Source of the DNA: Rhodospirillales bacterium
Lineage (GTDB): Bacteria > Pseudomonadota > Alphaproteobacteria > Kiloniellales > JACOMY01
Length of the DNA stretch: 64,000 nt
NCBI GenBank assembly: GCA_014324045.1
Contig: JACOMY010000028.1
Location: 1 to 64,000 of the forward strand
Reading direction: 5' to 3'
Part shown: in pieces, positions 27,403-35,839 of the stretch
Numbering within the stretch: position 1 is the first letter of the stretch
Layout of the letters: each line of letters starts with the position of its first letter
Notes under the pieces: model-generated
What the model saw: the letters and a program-made list of their open reading frames with translations, nothing else
What the model was told of the DNA's origin: nothing
The model's database searches: none
Made by a program: the position numbers and the translations under genes

Positions 27403-28229
27403 AACGCATCATCGCGCCACTCGACTACAGCCGTCGCTGGTCGCTCCGCTGGGTGATCGTCGCCACCACGGTCTTCCTCTACGCACCGATCCTGATCTTG
27501 ATCGCTTTCTCTTTCTCCGAGAGCCGGCGGCTGGTGAAGATCGAAGGATTTACCTTAAAGTGGTACGAGAAAGCGATGAACAACGACCAGTTAGCGCTGG
27601 CCTTTGCCAACTCCCTCACCATCGCACTTATCAATACGATTGTCGCCACCGCCTTGGGTGCGCTGGCCGCGGTCCTGCTCTGGCGGTTCCGTTTCCCGGG
27701 CAAACCAGTCTACGAAGGCGCCACGGCGCTGCCGATCATAGTCCCGGAGATCTGCATGGGCGTCGCGCTCTATGTCTTTTTCGCGCGCGTCGGCTGGCCC
27801 AGCGACTGGATCTGGCCTTTCAATCTCTCGGCCATCGCTGCCGCTCACATCGCCTTCTCCTTCCCCTTCGTCGCCATGATCGTCCGCGCCCGACTGGCCA
27901 ACTTCAACCGCGAACTGGAGGAGAGTGCCAAGGACCTGGGCGCCAGCGAATGGCAGGTGCTGCACGACGTCGTCATCCCCTTCATGAAGCCGGGACTGAT
28001 CGCCGGCGCACTGCTGGCCTTCACGCTGTCGCTCGACGACTTCGTAATCACCTTCTTCACCTCTGGTCCCAACACCGTCACCTTTCCGATCAAGATCTAT
28101 TCCATGGTCCGCTTCTCGGTGACGCCGGAAGTCAATGCCGCCTCCACCATGTTGATCGTCATCACCTTGGTGCTGACCGCCCTCGCACTGTGGATGCAGA
28201 ACCGCGACAAACCCGGAGCCGAGGCATGA
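27399..28229 (+). CDS. ABC transporter permease (PotC-like)
   Basis: A 276-residue permease, six helices (WVIVATTVFLYAPILILIAFSF first). The coupling loop is EESAKDLGASEWQVLHDVVIPFMKPGLIAGALLAF and the PotC hallmark SLDDFVITFF follows. ATG 27399 overlaps the PotB-like stop and its own stop overlaps the ATPase start, so the three genes are one unit. Confidence 0.92.
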   Translation: MKRIIAPLDYSRRWSLRWVIVATTVFLYAPILILIAFSFSESRRLVKIEGFTLKWYEKAMNNDQLALAFANSLTIALINTIVATALGALAAVLLWRFRFPGKPVYEGATALPIIVPEICMGVALYVFFARVGWPSDWIWPFNLSAIAAAHIAFSFPFVAMIVRARLANFNRELEESAKDLGASEWQVLHDVVIPFMKPGLIAGALLAFTLSLDDFVITFFTSGPNTVTFPIKIYSMVRFSVTPEVNAASTMLIVITLVLTALALWMQNRDKPGAEA

Positions 28230-29314
28230 GCGATGACGCAATCGTCCGCATCGAGGGTGTCACCAAGACCTTTGCCGGCAACGTCACCGTTGTGGATCGC
28301 GTGGACCTGAGGGTCGGCCGCGGAGAATTCTTCGCACTGCTTGGGCCGTCAGGCTGTGGCAAAACCACTTTGCTACGCATGATCGCCGGCTTCGAACTCC
28401 CGACCGACGGACGTATCGTGATCGATGGCGAGGACATGTCCACCACGCCGCCGAACCAACGGCCGATCAACATGGTGTTCCAGTCTTATGCGGTCTTTCC
28501 GCACATGACGGTTGCCAAGAACGTCGCCTATGGCCTGAAGGTCGAGGGCGTGGCCGAGGCCGAGATCGGCCCGCGTGTCGAAGAAGTCTTGAACTTGGTG
28601 AAGCTGAAAGGTTACGGTGCACGCTTACCCAATCAGCTGTCCGGGGGCCAGCGTCAGCGGGTGGCTTTAGCCCGAGCTCTGGTGAAACGCCCCAAAGTGC
28701 TGCTGCTGGACGAGCCGCTGTCGGCACTCGACGCCAAGCTGCGAGAGGCCATGCAGTTGGAGTTGGTGCGCCTGCAGCACGCCGTCGGCATTACCTTTAT
28801 CATCGTGACCCACGACCAAAAAGAAGCGCTTTCTATGGCCGATCGGATCGCGGTGATGGAAAGTGGAAAAATACGTCAATTGGATACACCAGAGAGGCTC
28901 TACGAGTACCCAAGCAACCGCTTCGTCGCCGACTTTATCGGAAAAATGAATCTCTTCGAAGGTAAGGTCGTGACCCGCGAGGGTGCGCGCCTCCTAGTAG
29001 ACGTCACCGGTCTCGGCCGCATCTCGGTACCGCATGAAGACGACATCGCTGTGAGCATCGGCGTTGCCGTGCGGCCAGAGAAGATCAGTCTCTATCGCGC
29101 CCGCCCGGCGGACTCTGCGATCACTCTGCAAGGCATCGTCACCAACCTTGCTTACCTCGGTGAGTCTTTGCAGATCTTCCTTGAGACGGAATCGGGAAAT
29201 CAATTGATTATTTCTCAAACAAACGTCAGCCGCAGTGGCAGTGGTGCTCCCCGCAAGGGCGAAAACTTGTGGTGTTCCTGGCAAGCTGCCGACACCCTCT
29301 TGTTGCAGGACTAG
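28226..29314 (+). CDS. ABC transporter ATP-binding protein (PotA-like)
   Basis: A 362-residue ATPase. Walker A GPSGCGKTT near residue 39, Q-loop NMVFQSYAVFPHM, signature LSGGQRQRVALARAL, Walker B VLLLDEPLSALD and the H-loop VTHDQKEAL are all intact. Residues 235-362 form the TOBE/OB regulatory domain of PotA and related importers. It completes the operon starting at 25341. ATG at 28226 overlaps the preceding stop. Confidence 0.94.
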   Translation: MSDDAIVRIEGVTKTFAGNVTVVDRVDLRVGRGEFFALLGPSGCGKTTLLRMIAGFELPTDGRIVIDGEDMSTTPPNQRPINMVFQSYAVFPHMTVAKNVAYGLKVEGVAEAEIGPRVEEVLNLVKLKGYGARLPNQLSGGQRQRVALARALVKRPKVLLLDEPLSALDAKLREAMQLELVRLQHAVGITFIIVTHDQKEALSMADRIAVMESGKIRQLDTPERLYEYPSNRFVADFIGKMNLFEGKVVTREGARLLVDVTGLGRISVPHEDDIAVSIGVAVRPEKISLYRARPADSAITLQGIVTNLAYLGESLQIFLETESGNQLIISQTNVSRSGSGAPRKGENLWCSWQAADTLLLQD

Positions 29315-29803
29315 AACGCTTTGCTTTAGCAATCTGTCGCAGGCGGGTGGTACCTCAAGACAAGATCCTTTGCAATCGCCTACAAGTCGGAGGAATGAAG
29401 CAGCGTTGCCCAAATCATAGCCTTGTAACCGGACCGCGCTAGATAGGCCTGACCAAGTTGGTTCTGATTGGGGCGTGCTGAGGGAGGTTAAGTTGGGGGC
29501 CGGATTTGCTGTATCCGGCGCAGGTTCAAAGAGTTATAGTAGCGTGGTTGTACAGCAGTACCGAGACCGAAACCGAGACCGAACGGACCCCATGTTGGGG
29601 AGACGTGATGGAGGATATAGAGCTAGGCGTAAACCAATGATCCTTGCAAGAACAGGTCGGTGCAGAGCGGATTAGTAAGGGAGCGTTGCATTGTGGCTTA
29701 GTGAAATTCGTTTTGTGACCTGCTTACTATCTTTTTGTCTCTCACGGCAGACTCTTCGTTGAGTGGCATCGAATAACCTCTGGTGTAGAGATTGAACTTA
29801 TTG
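29315..29803. other. 489-base gap with a 12-bp tandem duplication
   Basis: No convincing gene lies here. The sequence accgagaccgaa is repeated twice exactly at 29560-29583. A 66-codon frame at 29475-29675 has no recognisable family and reads through the repeat, so I leave it out. The large gene at 29804 should have its promoter in this stretch, where AT content rises after about 29690. Confidence 0.5.
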
Positions 29804-32800
29804 ATGAAGACCATTCTTCTCTATCCGGCGTTTAGTGACGCTTCCCAAAGTTCCTCCGTTTTCGCGCGCCTTTATTGGTATTTTGCACCCTACAACCGGC
29901 ACATCGAAGCGATCCGGGTAAGCGCGCCCTTCCCGGAGATTACCGTCGATCTACCCTACTTCATCGATAAGGCGGCTATTGCCTCGCCAGCAAGTCTGGA
30001 GACCCAGAATAAGGTCCAGATCCTGCAGACGGACATGAGCCAGCAGGATTGGATCCAAGCAATCGACGCGGCCGACATCGTCCTACTGTGGCAGCTGCCG
30101 GAATCGACCGAGAGCGACCCCTTCGTCAGCCTGGGGAACATGCAGAAGATTTTTGGACATAAGAAGGTCTTCGCCGTGGATGAAGTGCGTCTGAATAATT
30201 CCTCATCCAACATGATGTTGGCGGCGCTCTCATTGATAAGCGACCAAGAAGAGTTGCTCGCGGACTCCAAGCGCAAGCTGAAGACTTTCAAGGAACGGAT
30301 AACTTTGCCGGCCGGCTATGTCTTCGGTACCGGCCCGTCGTTAGAGGAAGCCAGGCGCTACGACTATTCCGACGGCCATACGATCGTCTGCAATTCAATT
30401 GTCAAGAACACGCCGTTGTTGGACAAGCTGAACCCCATCGCCTTGATGGCCGGCGATCCAATCTTTCACGCTGGCCCCTCGACCTATGCCAGCGCCTTCC
30501 GCAAGCATCTGATCGACTCTATGCAGGATCGCGACTTTCATGTCTTCGTTCCCTGGCGCGACTACGCGATCTATCTAACCTATCTACCGAAGGATCTGCA
30601 CGAGCGAATCATCGGCGTGCCGCTGCAGGTTGGCGACGCGTACAATCTGAACATTGAGAAGAAATTTGCGGTCTTGGCTTTGCCGAACGTACTGACTTTG
30701 CTGCTGCTACCGATTGCAGCGACCTTCTTCGATCACGTTGGCATCTCCGGGTGCGACGGCCGTCCGCTGTCGCAGGATTCATACTTCTGGGGCCATCACA
30801 AGGCCTCACAGTTCGGTGATCAGATGGAGGCTATCCAGTTAGCCCACCCTGGCTTCTTCTCCATCTCCTACAACGACTACTACATGACCCACTGCGCCGA
30901 GGTGGAGCGTCTCTGTCACGAAATGGAGTGCTTGGGCAAGAGCGTGGAGGCAGTAACGGCCTCCTTCATTCCCGCGCTGCGCAAGCGCGGTGCAGCAGAG
31001 CCGATGCAACCGCCCAGGGGAGATGCCTCCGTCGATCCTGTAGTACTGTCGCTAGCGCCCGATCTTAAGGACCGATCTGGCCGAACCTGGGCGCAGGAAC
31101 GACTGCTGAGCGCCAAAGTGCAGGCGGGCGGCCTGCCCTACTGGCTCTCTGCCAATGCCAGCTGGGCGCAAGACAAGTCAGCTGCAGCTGGCGACAACGA
31201 GCCGGCCATGGCCGCGATCTCGCGGGTTACCTGCAATTTCACGAACGGATCCGACCGTCTGGCCAAGATGGCGAAGGAACGCCCGGCGCACTACTGGACA
31301 CTGCAGAAGAAAGTGCGCGGCGAACTGCGCAACGCGGTCGAGAGCGCGCTGCTGGCAACCGAGGGCCGCGTGCACGCCTACCTCAGCCACGGCAGCTTTG
31401 AACAGGCCGCTTTGCTCTATGAGGCAATCCGCGAGAACCCGCGCTTGAGTGCGCACGTCGCGCTCCATTGGGTCTCCAACAACGAGGCATCGGACGCCGA
31501 CTTCCTGCAATACTGGGATTGGTTGCTGAAGGCAGCCAAAACCGATCCACGCCTCACCCTAGTCTGCGTCTGCAAGCACCAAAGCGCGACGATCCAAGCG
31601 CGCAGCGACATCTCGTTACCGGTAGCGCCGTGCCCTTCCACCTTGCTGGACGACGACGCAGCCTGGCGGCAACTCAACACCAACCGCGCGCGGCAGCCCG
31701 AGCCCAAGCTCTATTTCGCCGCCAACGATGGGCAAGCCTGGAGCAAAGAGCAGGCCAGCGCACTGACTGCGAAGATAAAGCGCCGGCTGAACCGTCAAAC
31801 AACCGACTTCGTCTTCGATTCCCTCGCGGCGGAGGACAGCGATGAAGCCTTGAAAGTTGTGTCCTCCGCAGCGGTCGACGCCTTACAAGACGGAAGCAAC
31901 GAGATGGAGCGACTAATCTGGCTTGGCGACTGCCAGGCAATCGTTTTGCCGCATCTGCCGACAGATTATGCTGACCGCCAGCCCGACCTAGTCCCCGACC
32001 TAGCCATTGAATCCCTTTATGTCGGGGCCCCCATCGTCGCTCAGCGCGGGACAACCGCCGCCGCCCTAGTAGAAAGTTACGACGTCGGTGTCGTGATCGA
32101 CTCCCTCGACCCCGACGGGCTTTGTCACGGCCTCGAGAGGCTTGCGGCTAAAAACAGTTCGGCCATGCCGAGGGAGAGCGCCAAAGCCTACCATCGCCGA
32201 AATTCCTGGCAACGTCTGGCCCAGAGCATCATCGGCTCACTGCCACAGCCCGAAACTGCCCCTCTGGTGCCGGTGGCGGTCGAGGAAGAGAAGGTCCCGG
32301 TTCCCTTAATCGGTCCCAATCTGCGCACGCAGCAGTCAGACGCTCGGGAGCACAAGACCTTGACCTCCATTCTGGCGGCAATGGGCGTTGAGATCCCGCT
32401 GGCCGGTGCCTTGGAGGCGATCGACGGCGAGGTCCTGCAATACCTGGCGCCAGACGGCAGCGGCCTCTTGCTCACGCTGAGCGGCGCCGAGAGCGAGGCC
32501 CTATCGTCCAGCCTCCAGAGCCTGAGCCAAGAGCAACGCGCGACGATCGCTCGCTTGGACCTGGCCAAGGCCGACGCTGCGGCCTGCCATGCCGCCTTGA
32601 CGTCCTTCCTGGAAGAGAAGGCCGCGCGCAAACAAGGCCTTCTTGTGGTCAAGAGGTTGTCGGTCGCCGAGGGCGCCTTGAGCCTGCTGGAAGCGGTTCA
32701 GCCCTTGGGGGCGCTCATTGCCTTCGACGACGACGCCGGCACCAATCACGGTGCGCTGGCCGCGGCGTTGGACGCCATGGGCTATCTGGTGTTGATCTCC

Positions 32801-33583
32801 GAACGGCACCCGGCTCTGCACCGCGGCGAAGCACCGACGACCTGGCGGATAGGGGTCTACCCCTTCCTTTCAGATCTACCTTGGGCAAGCGGCTATCTCA
32901 TGGCACTCCCGCCGAACGCGCCTCTGCGCTTCGTGCGTCATCAATTGATCACCTGCGGCGACAACATGGCCTATCACGACGACGATGACCCCATCCATCA
33001 CAACCAGGAGATTTGGGACAGGGCTCAGCCGGTGGACCAAACGACCGTGCTGTCTTACGAAGAGAAGCCTGGAGGGTCATGGCGCCCCGAGGCCTTTAGC
33101 GTCAAGGGAACGACCGACGCCGGCTTGGTCCGCTTCAATGAGAGCGAGGCCACGCGCGTGCACCGCACTTACACCGGCGCCGCTGTCGAGGCCGGCTGGC
33201 CCTTGACCTTCAGTGTCGACTGCGCCCAGCGCGGACGCCGCTTCGTCATGCTGTGGCTATCCGACAAGAACAACCAGCCGCGCGCCGGCGCCGTCTTCGA
33301 CCTGCGCACGGGAACCACGGTCTCGACCGAGTCGCAGCTGAGCGACCACTCCATCGGGATCGAGGCGGGCAGCGTGCAGAACGGCGTGACCAAGGACGGA
33401 TCGCCGATTCATCGGCTTTGGATAACGGTCAGCGCCTATCCCTGGACGGAAGAGATCATGGCTCAGTTACTCACCCGCTTGGCTGCCAGCGGCAGCCGGC
33501 AGCATCAGGGCCATCCAAGCCAGGGGTTCTACGCTAGAGACATATTGTTGGAACGCACATCTAGGCCGAGCCGCGTTCGCTGA
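29804..33583 (+). CDS. Very large DUF115/GT42-like and glycosyltransferase-like fusion protein
   Basis: A 1259-residue protein. Residues about 172-400 hold a nucleotide-binding core with YVFGTGPSLEEA, HTIVCNSIVKNTPLLDKLNP, LMAGDPIFHAGPSTY and VGISGCDGR, the pattern of DUF115 (MptE-like) and sialyltransferase-like enzymes. Residues 480-830 look like a GT-B glycosyltransferase: NGSDRLAKMAKERPAHYW, then DLAIESLYVGAPIVAQRGTTAAALV and a terminal helix with HRRNSWQRLAQSI. The last 170 residues, containing RRFVMLWLSDKNNQPRAGAV and FDLRTGTTVSTES, resemble a beta-sandwich carbohydrate-binding module. It probably builds or modifies a surface or flagellar glycan. No Met closer than 29804 has better support; the TTG at 29792 is an alternative. 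Confidence 0.7.
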   Translation: MKTILLYPAFSDASQSSSVFARLYWYFAPYNRHIEAIRVSAPFPEITVDLPYFIDKAAIASPASLETQNKVQILQTDMSQQDWIQAIDAADIVLLWQLPESTESDPFVSLGNMQKIFGHKKVFAVDEVRLNNSSSNMMLAALSLISDQEELLADSKRKLKTFKERITLPAGYVFGTGPSLEEARRYDYSDGHTIVCNSIVKNTPLLDKLNPIALMAGDPIFHAGPSTYASAFRKHLIDSMQDRDFHVFVPWRDYAIYLTYLPKDLHERIIGVPLQVGDAYNLNIEKKFAVLALPNVLTLLLLPIAATFFDHVGISGCDGRPLSQDSYFWGHHKASQFGDQMEAIQLAHPGFFSISYNDYYMTHCAEVERLCHEMECLGKSVEAVTASFIPALRKRGAAEPMQPPRGDASVDPVVLSLAPDLKDRSGRTWAQERLLSAKVQAGGLPYWLSANASWAQDKSAAAGDNEPAMAAISRVTCNFTNGSDRLAKMAKERPAHYWTLQKKVRGELRNAVESALLATEGRVHAYLSHGSFEQAALLYEAIRENPRLSAHVALHWVSNNEASDADFLQYWDWLLKAAKTDPRLTLVCVCKHQSATIQARSDISLPVAPCPSTLLDDDAAWRQLNTNRARQPEPKLYFAANDGQAWSKEQASALTAKIKRRLNRQTTDFVFDSLAAEDSDEALKVVSSAAVDALQDGSNEMERLIWLGDCQAIVLPHLPTDYADRQPDLVPDLAIESLYVGAPIVAQRGTTAAALVESYDVGVVIDSLDPDGLCHGLERLAAKNSSAMPRESAKAYHRRNSWQRLAQSIIGSLPQPETAPLVPVAVEEEKVPVPLIGPNLRTQQSDAREHKTLTSILAAMGVEIPLAGALEAIDGEVLQYLAPDGSGLLLTLSGAESEALSSSLQSLSQEQRATIARLDLAKADAAACHAALTSFLEEKAARKQGLLVVKRLSVAEGALSLLEAVQPLGALIAFDDDAGTNHGALAAALDAMGYLVLISERHPALHRGEAPTTWRIGVYPFLSDLPWASGYLMALPPNAPLRFVRHQLITCGDNMAYHDDDDPIHHNQEIWDRAQPVDQTTVLSYEEKPGGSWRPEAFSVKGTTDAGLVRFNESEATRVHRTYTGAAVEAGWPLTFSVDCAQRGRRFVMLWLSDKNNQPRAGAVFDLRTGTTVSTESQLSDHSIGIEAGSVQNGVTKDGSPIHRLWITVSAYPWTEEIMAQLLTRLAASGSRQHQGHPSQGFYARDILLERTSRPSRVR

Positions 33584-33663
33584 CCAACCATTCATGCTGT
33601 GTGGAATGGAACTTTAGACGTGGCAGGCACTGTCGTGCGCCAGCGCCCTTCCACCCCTTGTCC

Positions 33664-34416
33664 CTAACCGCGCCCGACGAAGGGCATCTTGGTGGCCATG
33701 ATGGTCTGGAACAGCACGTTGGCGTCCAGCGGCAGTTCGGCCATGCGCAGCACGGCATCGGCCACGTACTGCACGTTCATGGTCGGCTCCGGTGCGATCG
33801 AGCCGTCGGCCTGGGGGACGCCGGCCGCCATACACTCAGTCATGGCCGATGCAGTATTGCCGATGTCGATCTGACCACAGGCGATGTCGAAAGCCCGCCC
33901 ATCCAGTACAATGGCGCGCGTCAGGCCGGTGATCGCATGCTTGGAAGCAGTGTAGGCGACGGAGCCGTAGCGCGGCGTGTGGGCCGAGATTGACCCATTG
34001 TTGATGATGCGCCCGCCCTGTGGGTTCTGCTCGCGCATCAGACGGAAGGCCGCCGAGGCGATCAGGAAGGCGCCGTCCAGATTGACCGAGACCACCTTGC
34101 GCCAGTCCGCGTAACTGACATCGCCGATCAAGGCGGTGGGGATATTGGTGCCGGCATTGTTGAAGACCGCATCCAGGCGCCCGACCTTAGCTCGGATGGT
34201 GGCAAAGAGGGCCTCGACTGCGTCGGGATCGGCAACATCGCAAGCAACCGGAAGGCAGGCTGTCCCTATCTCCCCCATCTCGACGATTGTGGCTTGCATC
34301 TTGTCGGCGGATCGTGCCGCCATGACGACCCTCCACCCGGCCGCGGCAAAGGTCTTTGCACAGGCGGCTCCGATTCCCTGGCTGGCACCGGTCACCAGAA
34401 CTGACTTGTCGGCCAT
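33664..34416 (-). CDS. Short-chain dehydrogenase/reductase
   Basis: A 250-residue classical SDR. SVLVTGASQGIGAACAKTFAAAGWRVVMAAR is the cofactor loop with TGxxxGIG; DAVFNNAGTNIPT (NNAG), the catalytic Ser in IINNGSISAHTPRYGS and YTASKHAITGL (YxxxK) complete the active site. Arg-31-type positions after the third strand suggest NADPH. It lies 88 bases downstream of ackA on the same strand; a role as sulfoacetaldehyde reductase or in another carbonyl reduction is possible but unproven. Confidence 0.88.
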   Translation of the reverse strand: MADKSVLVTGASQGIGAACAKTFAAAGWRVVMAARSADKMQATIVEMGEIGTACLPVACDVADPDAVEALFATIRAKVGRLDAVFNNAGTNIPTALIGDVSYADWRKVVSVNLDGAFLIASAAFRLMREQNPQGGRIINNGSISAHTPRYGSVAYTASKHAITGLTRAIVLDGRAFDIACGQIDIGNTASAMTECMAAGVPQADGSIAPEPTMNVQYVADAVLRMAELPLDANVLFQTIMATKMPFVGRG

Positions 34417-34504
34417 TGCAAAGCTCCTCTCTTTTGCAACCATCAGCAAGCGAACGCCTAGCCGATCGCCAGGGGTCCGTCCAGGATGTACAGCAGTCGG
34501 CACA

Positions 34505-35734
34505 TCATGGGTTAAGGTCCAAGGCGGCGCGGGTTTCGCGGGCAATCACGGCCTCTTCGTTGGTCGGTATGACATAGGCCGTGACCTTTGCGCCGGGCGG
34601 CGAGATGAGGGTCGCATCGGCGGCATTTGCGGCTGGGTCGAGTTCAGCCCCAAGCCAGGAACAGCCCTCGACGATTCCGGCCCGGATCGGGGCTGCATGC
34701 TCGCCAATGCCGGCGGTGAAGATCAAGGCGTCGAGCCCCCCGATCTCGGCCGCCACAGCGCCGATCTCACGCACCGCGCGGTGAATATAGAGCGCCACCG
34801 CTTCCTTCGCGAAGGGCGACTCACTGGCCAGCAAGGTGCGCATGTCGTTGGAGAGGCCGGAGACGCCCTTCAGCCCGCTCTCCTTGAACAGCAGGTGCCG
34901 CACCTCTTCCAGGTTCATGCCCAGTTCCTCCAAGAGAAACAGCACGATGCCGGGGTCGAGAGTGCCCGGACGCTCCCCCATCATCAGGCCTTCCAAGGTC
35001 GAAAAGCCCATGCTAGTGGCGCGGCTCTCACAACCGATCAGGCCGCAGAGACTGGCCCCATTGCCAAGATGAGCGACGATCACCCGCCCTTTCGCGCGCG
35101 CACCCAGAATATCCGGCAGATGGCTGGCAATCCAGGCATAGGAGAGGCCGTGAAAGCCGTAGCGCCGGACCCCCTTGTCGATAATCGGACGCGATAGAGC
35201 CACCATCCGGTTCAAATGCGAGATGGTCGCATGAAAGGCCGTATCGAAACAGGCAACTTGCGGCAGCTCCGGCCAGCGCTTGCGCACCGCCTCCACAGCA
35301 GCCAGCCCATAGGGCTGATGGGTGCGGGCCATGGGGATCAGCTGGTTCAGCGCCGCGACCACGCTATCGTCGATCGCCACCGCCCGGCTATAGTGCGCAC
35401 CGCCGTGGACGATCCGATGACCGGCCGCCACCAACTCCACACCGCTGCGCTGCCGCAGAAGCGGGATCAACCAAGCCAGCATGGCCTCATGCGTGAACTT
35501 GGTGTCCGTGAACTTGCTGTCCTCTGGCGGCTGCGGTGCATCCAGCTTGCTGCCGTCCGGATCGCGCAGGCTGCAGTGCGCCTCCGCTGTCCCCAGGCGC
35601 TCGGCCAGGGCGGAGAGGATCGGGCGGTCACCCTTCCCTGCTTCGAATACCCCTGCCTTGATACTCGAAGAGCCGGTGTTCAGCACCAAGACGGCCGGTC
35701 GGCCGGCCGTCCCACTCACTCCGCTATCCTGCAT
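34505..35734 (-). CDS. ackA: Acetate kinase
   Basis: A 409-residue sugar-kinase-fold enzyme converting acetyl phosphate and ADP to acetate and ATP. Motifs: VLVLNTGSSSIKAGVFE (phosphate 1), AAGHRIVHGG, RYGFHGLSYAWIA and VIVAHLGNGASLCGL (phosphate 2), MGFSTLEGLMMGERPGTLDPG, and FTAGIGEHAAPIRAGIVEG. The ATG at 35734 is used; the frame runs to a TTG 20 codons earlier. Length fits the family. Placed directly downstream of xsc with no phosphotransacetylase gene between them. Confidence 0.93.
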   Translation of the reverse strand: MQDSGVSGTAGRPAVLVLNTGSSSIKAGVFEAGKGDRPILSALAERLGTAEAHCSLRDPDGSKLDAPQPPEDSKFTDTKFTHEAMLAWLIPLLRQRSGVELVAAGHRIVHGGAHYSRAVAIDDSVVAALNQLIPMARTHQPYGLAAVEAVRKRWPELPQVACFDTAFHATISHLNRMVALSRPIIDKGVRRYGFHGLSYAWIASHLPDILGARAKGRVIVAHLGNGASLCGLIGCESRATSMGFSTLEGLMMGERPGTLDPGIVLFLLEELGMNLEEVRHLLFKESGLKGVSGLSNDMRTLLASESPFAKEAVALYIHRAVREIGAVAAEIGGLDALIFTAGIGEHAAPIRAGIVEGCSWLGAELDPAANAADATLISPPGAKVTAYVIPTNEEAVIARETRAALDLNP

Positions 35735-35839
35735 CCCTGCCCCCGGCAGTGCTGGCGCCGGCTGCCAGAAACCGGTGTTGCCGGAGGCTGTCAAGCTGCC
35801 CCGCCAGCATAGTTTCCTGCAGCGTGGTTTCTTACGGCG

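Noticed and set aside
29475-29675. 66-codon frame after the PotA-like gene
   Set aside because: A gagggagg lies inside the frame, but the product is low-complexity and includes the 12-bp repeat; no family.
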